Below are positions 19,743-28,384 of a stretch of 64,000 bases of DNA, one piece after another (positions within the stretch are counted from its first letter, which is position 1; each line of letters opens with the position of its first letter). The notes beneath the pieces were generated by a model. It did not search any database. It was not told the origin of the DNA and saw nothing but the letters and a program-made list of their open reading frames with translations. The DNA lies in contig CANQKI010000003.1 in NCBI GenBank assembly GCA_947624355.1, forward strand, positions 1 to 64,000, given 5' to 3'. The position numbers and the translations under genes are program-made. The stretch comes from an uncultured Clostridia bacterium. Its GTDB lineage: Bacteria > Bacillota > Clostridia > Christensenellales > Aristaeellaceae.

Positions 19743-20306
19743 ATGGCATTTTACTCCCTGCGCCTGCCCATCACTGAGGCCGAGGCACGCATGCTCCGGG
19801 CCGGGGACACGGTGGAACTGACGGGCGACATGTATACCGGCCGGGACGCCGCCCACAAGCGCCTTATTGCCCTGCTGGATGAAGGCAAACCCCTGCCCGT
19901 CGATCTGCAGGGGCAGACGATTTATTACGTGGGCCCCGCCCCTGCCTCCCCCGGCCACGCCGTGGGTTCCGCCGGGCCCACCACGTCCTACCGCATGGAT
20001 GCGTACACCCCCCGCCTGTTGGCCCTGGGGCTGCGGGTCATGATCGGCAAAGGGCAGCGCAGCCCCGAAGTCCGGGCCGCCATGAAGCAGTTTGGCGCGG
20101 TGTACCTGGGGGCCGTGGGCGGCGCGGCGGCGCTCATTGCCCGCAGCATCAAAGAAAGCCGGGTGGTGGCCTATCCCGATCTGGGAGCCGAGGCGATTTA
20201 TCAATTCACGGTGGAAAAATTCCCCGCCGTCGTGCTGATGGACAGCGTGGGCGGCAATCTGTACGAATCGGGACCCCAGGCCTATGCCTGCTTTGACAAG
20301 GGCTAA
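19743..20306 (+). CDS. Fumarate hydratase/tartrate dehydratase beta-subunit (C-terminal domain) protein
   Basis: AGDTVELTGDMYTGRDAAHKRL; GPTTSYRMD; MIGKGQRSPEV. Confidence 0.9.
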   Translation: MAFYSLRLPITEAEARMLRAGDTVELTGDMYTGRDAAHKRLIALLDEGKPLPVDLQGQTIYYVGPAPASPGHAVGSAGPTTSYRMDAYTPRLLALGLRVMIGKGQRSPEVRAAMKQFGAVYLGAVGGAAALIARSIKESRVVAYPDLGAEAIYQFTVEKFPAVVLMDSVGGNLYESGPQAYACFDKG

Positions 20307-20366
20307 TTCTTATGATATAATTGCTAATGTGTTTCGATTTTTTTACGAAGCACATGAGGTGAAGGC

Positions 20367-21833
20367 ATGCTGAAGGGAAAAGGAACGCGCTTTGCGGGGC
20401 TGCTGCTGGCAGTCCTGATATTGTTGTGCTGCCTTCCGCTTCCCGCCCTGGCCAGCGAATACGACCCGCTGTATCCCGAAATCCTGCGTGCCAACGACCT
20501 GTCCGCCGCCTCGGCCATTCTGATCGAGGCCAATACCGGCAACGTGATCTTTGAAAAGAACGCCGACGCCATCATGTACCCCGCCTCCACCACCAAGATT
20601 CTGACCGTGTGGCTGGCCATCAACATGACCAAGGACAATTCCAACGAAGCGGAGGGCACGGGGCTTTACCAGAAAATCACGGTAAGCGAAAATGCGGTGA
20701 ACCTGGCCGCAGACGAATCCAGCGCCAAGCTGGCGGCGGGGGAAGAGGTTCGTCTCATCGACCTGATGTACGCCGCCATGCTCCTTTCGGGCAACGATGC
20801 CGCCACTGCCATCGCCGAAGGGCTGAGCGGCTCGGTGGAGGCCTTCGCCTATGAAATGAACCGGGCGGCCGTGGCCCTGGGGTGCACGGGCTCCCATTTC
20901 GTGAACGCCAACGGCCTCCATGACGACAACCACTACACCACCGCCCGGGATATGGCGATCCTGGCCCAGGTGGCCATGGAGGATTCCCTGTTCCGGGATA
21001 TCGTGGGCCGCACGTCCTATGTCATGCCCAAGGACAATATTTACCGCTCCCGCACCATCGAAAACCGCAACCGCTTCCTGACCAATTCGGAAAACAACGC
21101 CAAATACTACTACCAGTACAGCACCGGCATCAAGACGGGCACCACCAGCGCGGCGGGCAACTGCTTTATCGGCTCGGCCGTCAAGGACGGGGTCAGCCTG
21201 ATTTCGGTGGTGCTGGGGGCCGCCCAGGACGGCGACCGCTATACCGATACCATCAAGCTGATGGATTACGGCTTTTCCCAGTTCCAGAGCATTACCCTGA
21301 CCGAAATCTATGCCCGCAATCCCCGGGTGATCGATATCCGGGGCTTCGACCTGGACGACCCCGAGGTGGGCCGCCTGACGCTGAACCTGCGCAAGGTGGA
21401 CAGCCGCCTGAGCGACCTGATTGTGGCCTCCCAGGACCAGATCGATTATTGGGCCCAGCACCTCAACACCATCACCGTCACCAACTTTACCCGGGAATTT
21501 ACCGCCCCCATCACGGCGGGCGAGGTCATGGGCACCATGACCTTTACCCCGGAAGACGGCGGGTCCACCGTGACCTACGAGCTGGTCGCCGCCCGAAGCA
21601 TTGCCGCCCGGGAGCAGCTGGCCCCCTCCATCGACCAGATCATCCAGGCCGCCATGGAGGACCCCAACCCCTTCCCCCGTATCACATTCGAGCTGGTCTT
21701 CCGGTTCCTGATTCTGCCCGTTCTGGCGGTGATGATCCTGGTGTGGCTGATCCGTCGCCGGCACAAAAGAAAAACCCGTCACACCCGCCGCCGGTTCAAG
21801 GGCTTCAAGCCCACCATCCGCTATTACCAATAA
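20367..21833 (+). CDS. D-alanyl-D-alanine carboxypeptidase (DacF-like)
   Basis: MYPASTTKILTVWLA (SxxK), LLSGNDAATAIAE (SGN), GIKTGTTSAAGNC (KTG). Confidence 0.93.
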   Translation: MLKGKGTRFAGLLLAVLILLCCLPLPALASEYDPLYPEILRANDLSAASAILIEANTGNVIFEKNADAIMYPASTTKILTVWLAINMTKDNSNEAEGTGLYQKITVSENAVNLAADESSAKLAAGEEVRLIDLMYAAMLLSGNDAATAIAEGLSGSVEAFAYEMNRAAVALGCTGSHFVNANGLHDDNHYTTARDMAILAQVAMEDSLFRDIVGRTSYVMPKDNIYRSRTIENRNRFLTNSENNAKYYYQYSTGIKTGTTSAAGNCFIGSAVKDGVSLISVVLGAAQDGDRYTDTIKLMDYGFSQFQSITLTEIYARNPRVIDIRGFDLDDPEVGRLTLNLRKVDSRLSDLIVASQDQIDYWAQHLNTITVTNFTREFTAPITAGEVMGTMTFTPEDGGSTVTYELVAARSIAAREQLAPSIDQIIQAAMEDPNPFPRITFELVFRFLILPVLAVMILVWLIRRRHKRKTRHTRRRFKGFKPTIRYYQ

Positions 21834-21851
21834 GGAATGGATAATACATAC

Positions 21852-21885
21852 CAGAAACGCCCGGGTTGACTTCCGGGCGTTTCTG
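21852..21885. terminator. Bidirectional terminator
   Basis: CAGAAACGCCCGG-GTTGACTT-CCGGGCGTTTCTG, perfect 13-bp stem. Confidence 0.8.
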
Positions 21886-21953
21886 TATGTCGGAAAAAGT
21901 TTTTCGGTTTTCTGCAATGCTGGAACGAAAAACGTTCCTGTACCGTAATCCGG

Positions 21954-22901
21954 TTATACCCTGAAATATTCTCTCGGCGACACATGGTAATATGCCCGGA
22001 AAGCCCGGTAGAAATTGCTGGCGTCCTGATAGCCCACCATGGCGGACACCTCTTCCACGGAAAGGCTGGTGCCTTTCAGCAGGGCCAATGCCCGGTCCAT
22101 CCTTTGCTCCAGCAGGATTTCGGAAAAGGTCCTGCCGGTTTTCTGCCGGAGCAGAGCGGAAATGTAGTTGGGATGATAGGAAAAATGCGCGGCAGTCGTT
22201 CCCAAAGTCGCTTTGTCCGGGTATTCGCCGATATAGCGGATAATCCGGTCGGATAAAGCCTGGCTTTCGGTTTTTGCGGATTCCTTGCGGTATGCTCTTG
22301 CAATGTGCATGAGAAGCGCGAGGGTCATGGGCTTCAAAACTGCCTGCGTATCTTCTTTTTTGTCCGCATATTCAAGAACCATCAGTTCCAGAATTTTCCG
22401 CACAGGATGCGCGTCACCGAATGTCAGATGGATCCTGTTTTCCGAAAAACGGTCTGTCTGCGGATCGAGGAAAAAATGAAACAGCGCGTTATCCACAGCC
22501 AGCGCCGAAAGATATTCCCTGAAAAAGGTATCCCTTTGAATCAGCACGCCGATGATCACAATGTCTTCTTCCGATTCTCCCCGAATGGCATACCCGCTGA
22601 ACGGCTGCCCGATGTAGCAGTCGTTTTCTTTGATGGTCAGCAGGTTGTCCGAGGCGGCGCTGAGGGCCCGGTAATCCCGGCGGTACGCAAAATTCAGAAA
22701 GAAAAAGTCCTGCCGGTGAAACACTTCGTTCACCTGACGCGCTTTCAGCACGCAGACCAGGATATCCTCCTGCGGCTCCCCGGGCCAATAGGACATGACC
22801 TCGTCGCTTTCCCGGATTGTCTCCGGCACAAAAGCCCAGTTCAGATGCGGAAAATCATTCCCCAGTTTCCGGATGGCTTCTTCAATCTGCATGCCGTTCA
22901 T
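21954..22901 (-). CDS. AraC family transcriptional regulator
   Basis: C-terminal double HTH: LSVEEVSAMVGYQDASNFYRAFRAYYHVSPREYF. Confidence 0.9.
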   Translation of the reverse strand: MNGMQIEEAIRKLGNDFPHLNWAFVPETIRESDEVMSYWPGEPQEDILVCVLKARQVNEVFHRQDFFFLNFAYRRDYRALSAASDNLLTIKENDCYIGQPFSGYAIRGESEEDIVIIGVLIQRDTFFREYLSALAVDNALFHFFLDPQTDRFSENRIHLTFGDAHPVRKILELMVLEYADKKEDTQAVLKPMTLALLMHIARAYRKESAKTESQALSDRIIRYIGEYPDKATLGTTAAHFSYHPNYISALLRQKTGRTFSEILLEQRMDRALALLKGTSLSVEEVSAMVGYQDASNFYRAFRAYYHVSPREYFRV

Positions 22902-23040
22902 CCTCCCCCCCGATAGGATTATAGCAAAAATCTTAAAAAAAGTCACGATGTTTCTTAAGATTTGCCGCTGATTTTTCCGTCAATTTGAAATAGAATCGGA
23001 CCGTTGGCAGCTCAAGCGGCCTGATAAGGAGGAAGAAATT

Positions 23041-24204
23041 ATGTATAGCTGGACGCACTACAATCCTGTGAAAGTTCTTTTCGGCCCTGGCAAACTGAAC
23101 GATCTGCATAAGGAAACGCTTCCGGGCAGGAAGGCGCTGATTGTTACCTCAAACGGTACCTCTACCAAGAAATACGGTTATCTTGCCCGTGTGGAAAAAG
23201 AACTGGAGGCGGCGGGCGTGGATCATGTGCTGTTTGATCAGATCCGCCCGAATCCCACTGACATTAACGTCATGGACGGCGCAAGGGCTGTGAAGGAGAA
23301 CGGCTGCGACTTTGTGGTCGCTCTCGGCGGCGGCTCGGTGATGGATTGTTCCAAGTGCATCGCTCTGATGGCGGCCAATCCCGGCGACATTTGGGATTAC
23401 TCCCTGAGCGCGGCGGGCGGCAAGAAAACGGCCCTCCATCCCGCCATTCCCATCGTCTGCATCACCACCTCTGCCGGAACTGCCAGTGAAGTGGACATCG
23501 CCTCCGTCATTACCAATGACAAAACACAGGAAAAGACCGGCATTTTCTTCCCGTCCATGTTTCCCGCCCTTTCCGTCGTCGACAGCGACCTGATGATGAG
23601 CGTCCCCGCAAAGCTGACCGCTTTTCAAGGGATGGACGCCTTCTTCCACGCTTCGGAGACGGTGGTCAACAAAAACGTCCATCCCATGGGAGAGATGTTC
23701 GCCCTGAAAACCATTGAGCTGGTGGCGAAGTATCTGCCCCGCGCCGTGGCGGACGGAAACGACCGCGAGGCACGGGAAATGATGGCCTATGCCAATACCT
23801 TCGCCGGATACTACATGATGTGTACCTCCGCCCATACCATGGAACATGTGATGGGCAGCTTCCATGACGATCTGATCCATGGCGCCGGACTGATCGAGAT
23901 TGCCCACGCCTACTACGGCTTCTTCGCCGACCGCAAGGCTGCCGAGGAACCGATGAAAAAGATGGCGAAGGCGATGGGCGTGGAACATCCCGCCTCCGGA
24001 CAGGATTTTATCAAAGCGCTGGATGATCTGATCGCCTCCATCGGCTGTGCTGACCTGAAAATGAGCGCTGAGGGCATCACCGAGGAAGAACTGAACCGCT
24101 ATCCCGCAAAGGTGCACGAGGTCCTCGGCGGCGATATCACCGCGGACCCGCTTCCGCTTTCCGATGAGGATTATCTGGCGATTTTCAGGAACGCGTACAG
24201 GTAA
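23041..24204 (+). CDS. Iron-containing alcohol dehydrogenase
   Basis: FVVALGGGSVMDCSKCIALMA; typical length and fold motifs. Confidence 0.95.
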   Translation: MYSWTHYNPVKVLFGPGKLNDLHKETLPGRKALIVTSNGTSTKKYGYLARVEKELEAAGVDHVLFDQIRPNPTDINVMDGARAVKENGCDFVVALGGGSVMDCSKCIALMAANPGDIWDYSLSAAGGKKTALHPAIPIVCITTSAGTASEVDIASVITNDKTQEKTGIFFPSMFPALSVVDSDLMMSVPAKLTAFQGMDAFFHASETVVNKNVHPMGEMFALKTIELVAKYLPRAVADGNDREAREMMAYANTFAGYYMMCTSAHTMEHVMGSFHDDLIHGAGLIEIAHAYYGFFADRKAAEEPMKKMAKAMGVEHPASGQDFIKALDDLIASIGCADLKMSAEGITEEELNRYPAKVHEVLGGDITADPLPLSDEDYLAIFRNAYR

Positions 24205-24419
24205 CCGAAATAATGGCGGGGCCGGCTGCATCGGCTCCGCTTCCACTTTGGAAAAAGGATTGAAAACGAACATGAGCAGCGTATCCGAAAAAGTAAATAT
24301 GCGAACCGCCTAAAATCCCTATAAATCAATGGGTTTCGAGCGATTTTGCTATTGAATTGTCGCTTGTTTGTCGCTTAAACAGGCACAATAATACTTGATA
24401 TTATTATGAGATACAGCAC

Positions 24420-25055
24420 TTAATTAAAACCTTTATATGGATTTGTGGGCGTATGTCTATACGGGATAATAGCTGTATCCAAATACAATAACGGCATTGC
24501 GTTAAAGGCAGATGTCCTTATTACAGCGGTTTTTCCAGAATCACCCTCTGTATTACTGCAACTAAAGTCTTCGCTATTAAGATAGCCAAATTTTACTTCC
24601 CATATCGTTACAGTAGTCAAAGAATCTATAACGTCAGTTCTTAGACCATTTTCATCTGTTAGGCAGTAACGATATGTTAAATAGTATCCGGGCTTTGGTT
24701 GATGCCCTTTCGGAGAATTCTTAACAAGCGCAGTTTTAATCTCAATGCCCGGATTATCAGGATTTGTAGGCACAAGATCAGGGTATGTGTGGGGCTTATT
24801 GCGGAAATAGAAACCGTTGCTTGCTTCGGCAAAACCAGCACCTAAAAGATTACCAATTATAGAAGAAAGGTTCGCTAATTCAACTAACTGGGACATCTTT
24901 GGCACGCCACGACTTATTAGGTTTTGATCTATCATATCAAGTGTGTCATAGCAATGAACAATACTTCCCCTGATTATTTCTTCAGTAATTTTCAAGTTCG
25001 GTAAATCAAACTTAAAATTGTGATGGATTAGGTACTTGTCTTCAAATCTTCTCAT
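24420..25055 (-). CDS. Type II restriction endonuclease, PD-(D/E)XK
   Basis: TYPDLVPTNPDNPGIEIKTALVK; adjacent to C and M genes. Confidence 0.8.
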   Translation of the reverse strand: MRRFEDKYLIHHNFKFDLPNLKITEEIIRGSIVHCYDTLDMIDQNLISRGVPKMSQLVELANLSSIIGNLLGAGFAEASNGFYFRNKPHTYPDLVPTNPDNPGIEIKTALVKNSPKGHQPKPGYYLTYRYCLTDENGLRTDVIDSLTTVTIWEVKFGYLNSEDFSCSNTEGDSGKTAVIRTSAFNAMPLLYLDTAIIPYRHTPTNPYKGFN

Positions 25056-25068
25056 GTGTTCGCTCCTA

Positions 25069-25293
25069 TCATAGGTCAAAAAACAATTCGCTAAGTGAAA
25101 CGCCAAATCCATTCGCAATTTTGTTAATGTTTTCAAGTGATATATTTCGTTTACCATTTTCAACCGAGGCATAATATGTTCTGTCCATGCCTATTGATAA
25201 AGCGAACTTCTCTTGACTAACACCTTGCCGTTCGCGTAGCACTTTCAAGCGCTTGCCGAATCGCAGCAGAATCGTTTCCTGCACATCATTCAC
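25069..25293 (-). CDS. XRE HTH controller (C) protein of R-M system
   Basis: FGKRLKVLRERQGVSQEKFALSIGMDRTYYASVENGKRNISLENI. Confidence 0.9.
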   Translation of the reverse strand: MNDVQETILLRFGKRLKVLRERQGVSQEKFALSIGMDRTYYASVENGKRNISLENINKIANGFGVSLSELFFDL

Positions 25294-25404
25294 CCCCTGC
25301 AGATAAGTCTATTTAAAGATGAAAATAAAGCAACGGGATATAAGTAACAATCCCCAAATTAATAAAGGCCGTGTACTTTCGCACACGGCATGTGAAGCAG
25401 TGCT

Positions 25405-26691
25405 TTATTGTTCTATATGCAGAATATTTTTACATATGATCTCTATCAGCAGCGGGGGAACGCTTTCACCTATCACTTCTGCACACATATTTTTTGAGAT
25501 AAGGTTTCCATCTACAGTCATTCTATACGGGTATCTACTTATTGTTTGAATAACCATAGCTTCATACAATGAAAGGACTCTTGTTTGTGAAGGATGAACC
25601 TTCTTATCTGACGCTTCAAATAAGAAGTTTTGGGTCAACGTTGGCGCAGGCTTATCCCATTCCATACGCCTGTAAGCTGTGTCATAGCCTTTGATTAATC
25701 TGCGTTGTCCTGTCTTTTTGTCTACAATGTTTGGTCGCGGGAGTAGATGACCACACTTTTCACAGTAGATAGGTGTGTCAGTATTGGACTGATGTAACCC
25801 GGATTGAGTGTTACTGCCGTGTAGTCTATTCCCTTGATATAAGCATTGTGGATTCGTACATTGATTGTTATATGCAGTATTCCCTTCCGGCGTGCTATCC
25901 ATCCACCAAAACTTTTCTTCTGTCATAACAGGGACAAAGTGCCATTCATTAAAGCAATAATTGGTATTTTTGCCCTTTTCAGCACTTATAGGCGGGAATG
26001 AACCAATAGCATCACGAAGAGAAACCCACTTCGATGTAAAAAAGGTGGGTTCCTCGCTGTGCGTTTTTTCAGGTAAAAAAGTGTGGTGTTTGGAAAAGAA
26101 TTCTTTTCCTCTTTCGCTTCGCGTGAAAATCGTTATCAATCTGCGCCGCGTCTGTGGTATTCCATAATCAGCGCAATTAACAACTTCTGCTTTGCCAACA
26201 TAATCACTTCCTAATTCCTTTTCAATATAAGAAATGATGTTGATATAGTTTCCTTCTTCATCAAAAATGACAGTATTATCCATTGTCGGCACATTCTCAA
26301 GCAGCAACCACAAGGGTCTTAAGGCACGGACAATGTGCAATGTAGGAATTATTAGGCGGTTTCTTTGATCTTCACCTTTTCTTTTACCGTTTCTTGCTTC
26401 ATGCAGTAGTTTCCCCGCTCCATTAGAAGACATTCCCTGACAAGGCGGGGTAGCATATATTAAAAATGGTGAATCAGACGAATGCTTTGCCCAGGCTTCT
26501 ATTATTTCCTGCTCTTTGCGCCAAATATCGCCCTCTATCACTTCCACATCAGGATAATTTTCACGATACAAGGCGCAACGGCTTTGCAGTAATTCGTTAC
26601 TAACCAATATGTTCATGCCAGAGGCAACAATCCCGGCTTCACCTATTCCAGCGGATGAAAACAAACTCAATACATTCTTAGGCGCGGCCAT
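25405..26691 (-). CDS. C5-cytosine DNA methyltransferase with zinc-ribbon-like segment
   Basis: TPPCQGMSSNGAG, LLLENVPTM, PQTRRRLITIF; CTNPQC...YCEKC. Confidence 0.95.
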   Translation of the reverse strand: MAAPKNVLSLFSSAGIGEAGIVASGMNILVSNELLQSRCALYRENYPDVEVIEGDIWRKEQEIIEAWAKHSSDSPFLIYATPPCQGMSSNGAGKLLHEARNGKRKGEDQRNRLIIPTLHIVRALRPLWLLLENVPTMDNTVIFDEEGNYINIISYIEKELGSDYVGKAEVVNCADYGIPQTRRRLITIFTRSERGKEFFSKHHTFLPEKTHSEEPTFFTSKWVSLRDAIGSFPPISAEKGKNTNYCFNEWHFVPVMTEEKFWWMDSTPEGNTAYNNQCTNPQCLYQGNRLHGSNTQSGLHQSNTDTPIYCEKCGHLLPRPNIVDKKTGQRRLIKGYDTAYRRMEWDKPAPTLTQNFLFEASDKKVHPSQTRVLSLYEAMVIQTISRYPYRMTVDGNLISKNMCAEVIGESVPPLLIEIICKNILHIEQ

Positions 26692-26780
26692 GATTAACCC
26701 CTTTCAACCTCAATGATAGGCATAAAAACCCGTATAATTATAGCACACAAGCCGCTTCTGTCGCAATGCGAAAACAAATA

Positions 26781-26812
26781 TGTTGGATTACAATACTGTT
26801 GGATTACAATAC
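26781..26812. repeat. Perfect 16-bp tandem duplication
   Basis: TGTTGGATTACAATAC x2. Confidence 0.95.
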
Positions 26813-26851
26813 ATATGGGACATCAAGCAAGAAAAGGAGGAAAAAAGAATA

Positions 26852-26920
26852 GAAGGTTGACCGGCTGTGTGGTAAGATAAAGCTGCTAAAACAACACTTA
26901 CGAAAGGACGGTCAACCTTC
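26852..26920. repeat. Inverted repeat at IS 5' end
   Basis: GAAGGTTGACCG ... CGGTCAACCTTC (12-bp arms) with inner GTAAG/CTTAC. Confidence 0.9.
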
Positions 26921-26921
26921 C

Positions 26922-27113
26922 ATGAACAGTATAACGCAGGGCATGAAGTACCGTCCATCCCTTTTGTGCTGCGCCCAGAAGTACGGGGTGTCGAAGGCGA
27001 GCAGAAAGTACAACGTGCATCGTTCCTACATTTACCGTTGGCGGGCGCGTTGGGACGGTACGGTTCAGTCCCTGGCCTGTATGTCCAGACGGCCTCGCTT
27101 CCTACAAGGATAA
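26922..27113 (+). pseudogene. Truncated transposase N-terminus (IS3/IS481-like HTH)
   Basis: MKYRPSLLCCAQKYGVSKASRKYNVHRSYIYRWRARWDGTVQSLA; ORF stops after 63 aa, no catalytic domain. Confidence 0.75.
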
Positions 27114-27462
27114 GGGCATTTATGATACCGTTTTGGAACACGGCGCGCTTCTGTCCAGGCGGCTGAAGGTCATCTGCAATTACCGAAAGGGCGGGAACAA
27201 GGGCTTCGATACGATCATCACCCGGCTTCAGATGCAAACCTACATCAGCGTTGCGGATTTTGTCTATATGCAGGACCCATACGGGCGGCCCTACGGCTGG
27301 GGCGTGGCAAAATATGCCACACCGGAGGCGCAGTTTGGGTACGATTTTATCACTTCGGCGTACTGCAGGAAACCGGAAGAATCACGGGACCGTATCCTTG
27401 CCCATTTGAAAACCGTTTTACCAGAAGCACACACGGAACAGCTGTCAAAACTGATCAGATAA
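27095..27462 (+). pseudogene. C-terminal fragment of AlkZ-related/winged-helix protein
   Basis: DTIITRLQMQTYISVADFVYM...YGWGVAKYATPEAQFGYDFITSAYCRKPEESRDRI; no N-terminal half in the window. Confidence 0.55.
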
Positions 27463-27502
27463 GATGAAACGACATGACGGAAGAAGCGCTTTTTTGACGT
27501 TT

Positions 27503-28384
27503 TTACAAAACGCACGCGCCCGTTTCGTCCACCTGCAGCGGCACAAACTGCCAGGCGGGCAGCGCCGCTTTCAATGCGCTCTGGAGGCGGGCAAGGCGGT
27601 CTTCTTCCCGGGCCGCGCACAGGAGCGTGGACCCGGCCCCCGAAATGCAGAGGGCCTCGATGCCGCAGGCATGGGCAAAGGCCCGCGCCTTTTCGCCTCC
27701 CGGAATCAGGGGGAAGCGGTAGGGCTGGTGCAGCCGGTCCGCCATGGCAAAGCGCAGCAGCTCCTCATCCCCGTCCGACAAAGCCCGAAGCAGCAGCGCC
27801 GTGCGGGACAGATTGAACACCGCGTCTTCCCGGGAAACCCGCTCCGGCAATGCCTGGCGGGCTTTTTTCGTGGGCAGGGGCGTATCCGGAATCAGGGCGG
27901 CAAAGCGCCAGGCGGGATGCACGGGGTACGCCGCCGTCACCGGTCTTTCCCCTTCCATGGCCGCGGCGGTCAAGCCCCCCAGCAGGGCCGGGGCCGCGTT
28001 GTCCGGGTGACCTTCCAGCGCTGCCGCCAGGGCCAGCATATCCTGCCGGGACAGGCCGAGGCCGTGCAGTGCGTCCGCCGCCGCGATCCCCCCGACGGTC
28101 AGCGCCGCCGAGGAACCCAGTCCCCGGGAAATGGGGATATCCGTCCGGACGAAGCGGATTTCCAGCGATTCCTCCGGCAGCCCGGCCGCCTTCAAAGCGG
28201 CCAGGTACCCCTGATACGCCAGGTTTTCCCGGTTGGCGCACCTTTGCGGGCAGCCGGAAATCCGCAATTCCGCTCCGCCCAAGGCAAATTCCATTTCATT
28301 ATACAATTGCCAGGCCATCCCCAGGCAGTCAAACCCCGGCCCCAGGTTGGCCGACGTGGCAGGCACCCGAATCCGCACGCTCAT
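27503..28384 (-). CDS. thrB: Homoserine kinase
   Basis: IRVPATSANLGPGFDCLGMAW; PISRGLGSSAALTVGGI. Confidence 0.95.
   Translation of the reverse strand: MSVRIRVPATSANLGPGFDCLGMAWQLYNEMEFALGGAELRISGCPQRCANRENLAYQGYLAALKAAGLPEESLEIRFVRTDIPISRGLGSSAALTVGGIAAADALHGLGLSRQDMLALAAALEGHPDNAAPALLGGLTAAAMEGERPVTAAYPVHPAWRFAALIPDTPLPTKKARQALPERVSREDAVFNLSRTALLLRALSDGDEELLRFAMADRLHQPYRFPLIPGGEKARAFAHACGIEALCISGAGSTLLCAAREEDRLARLQSALKAALPAWQFVPLQVDETGACVL

Noticed and set aside
24350-24380. Short direct repeats as a CRISPR-like array
   Set aside because: Only two units with an 11-bp period and no spacers; treated as an island-edge repeat instead.
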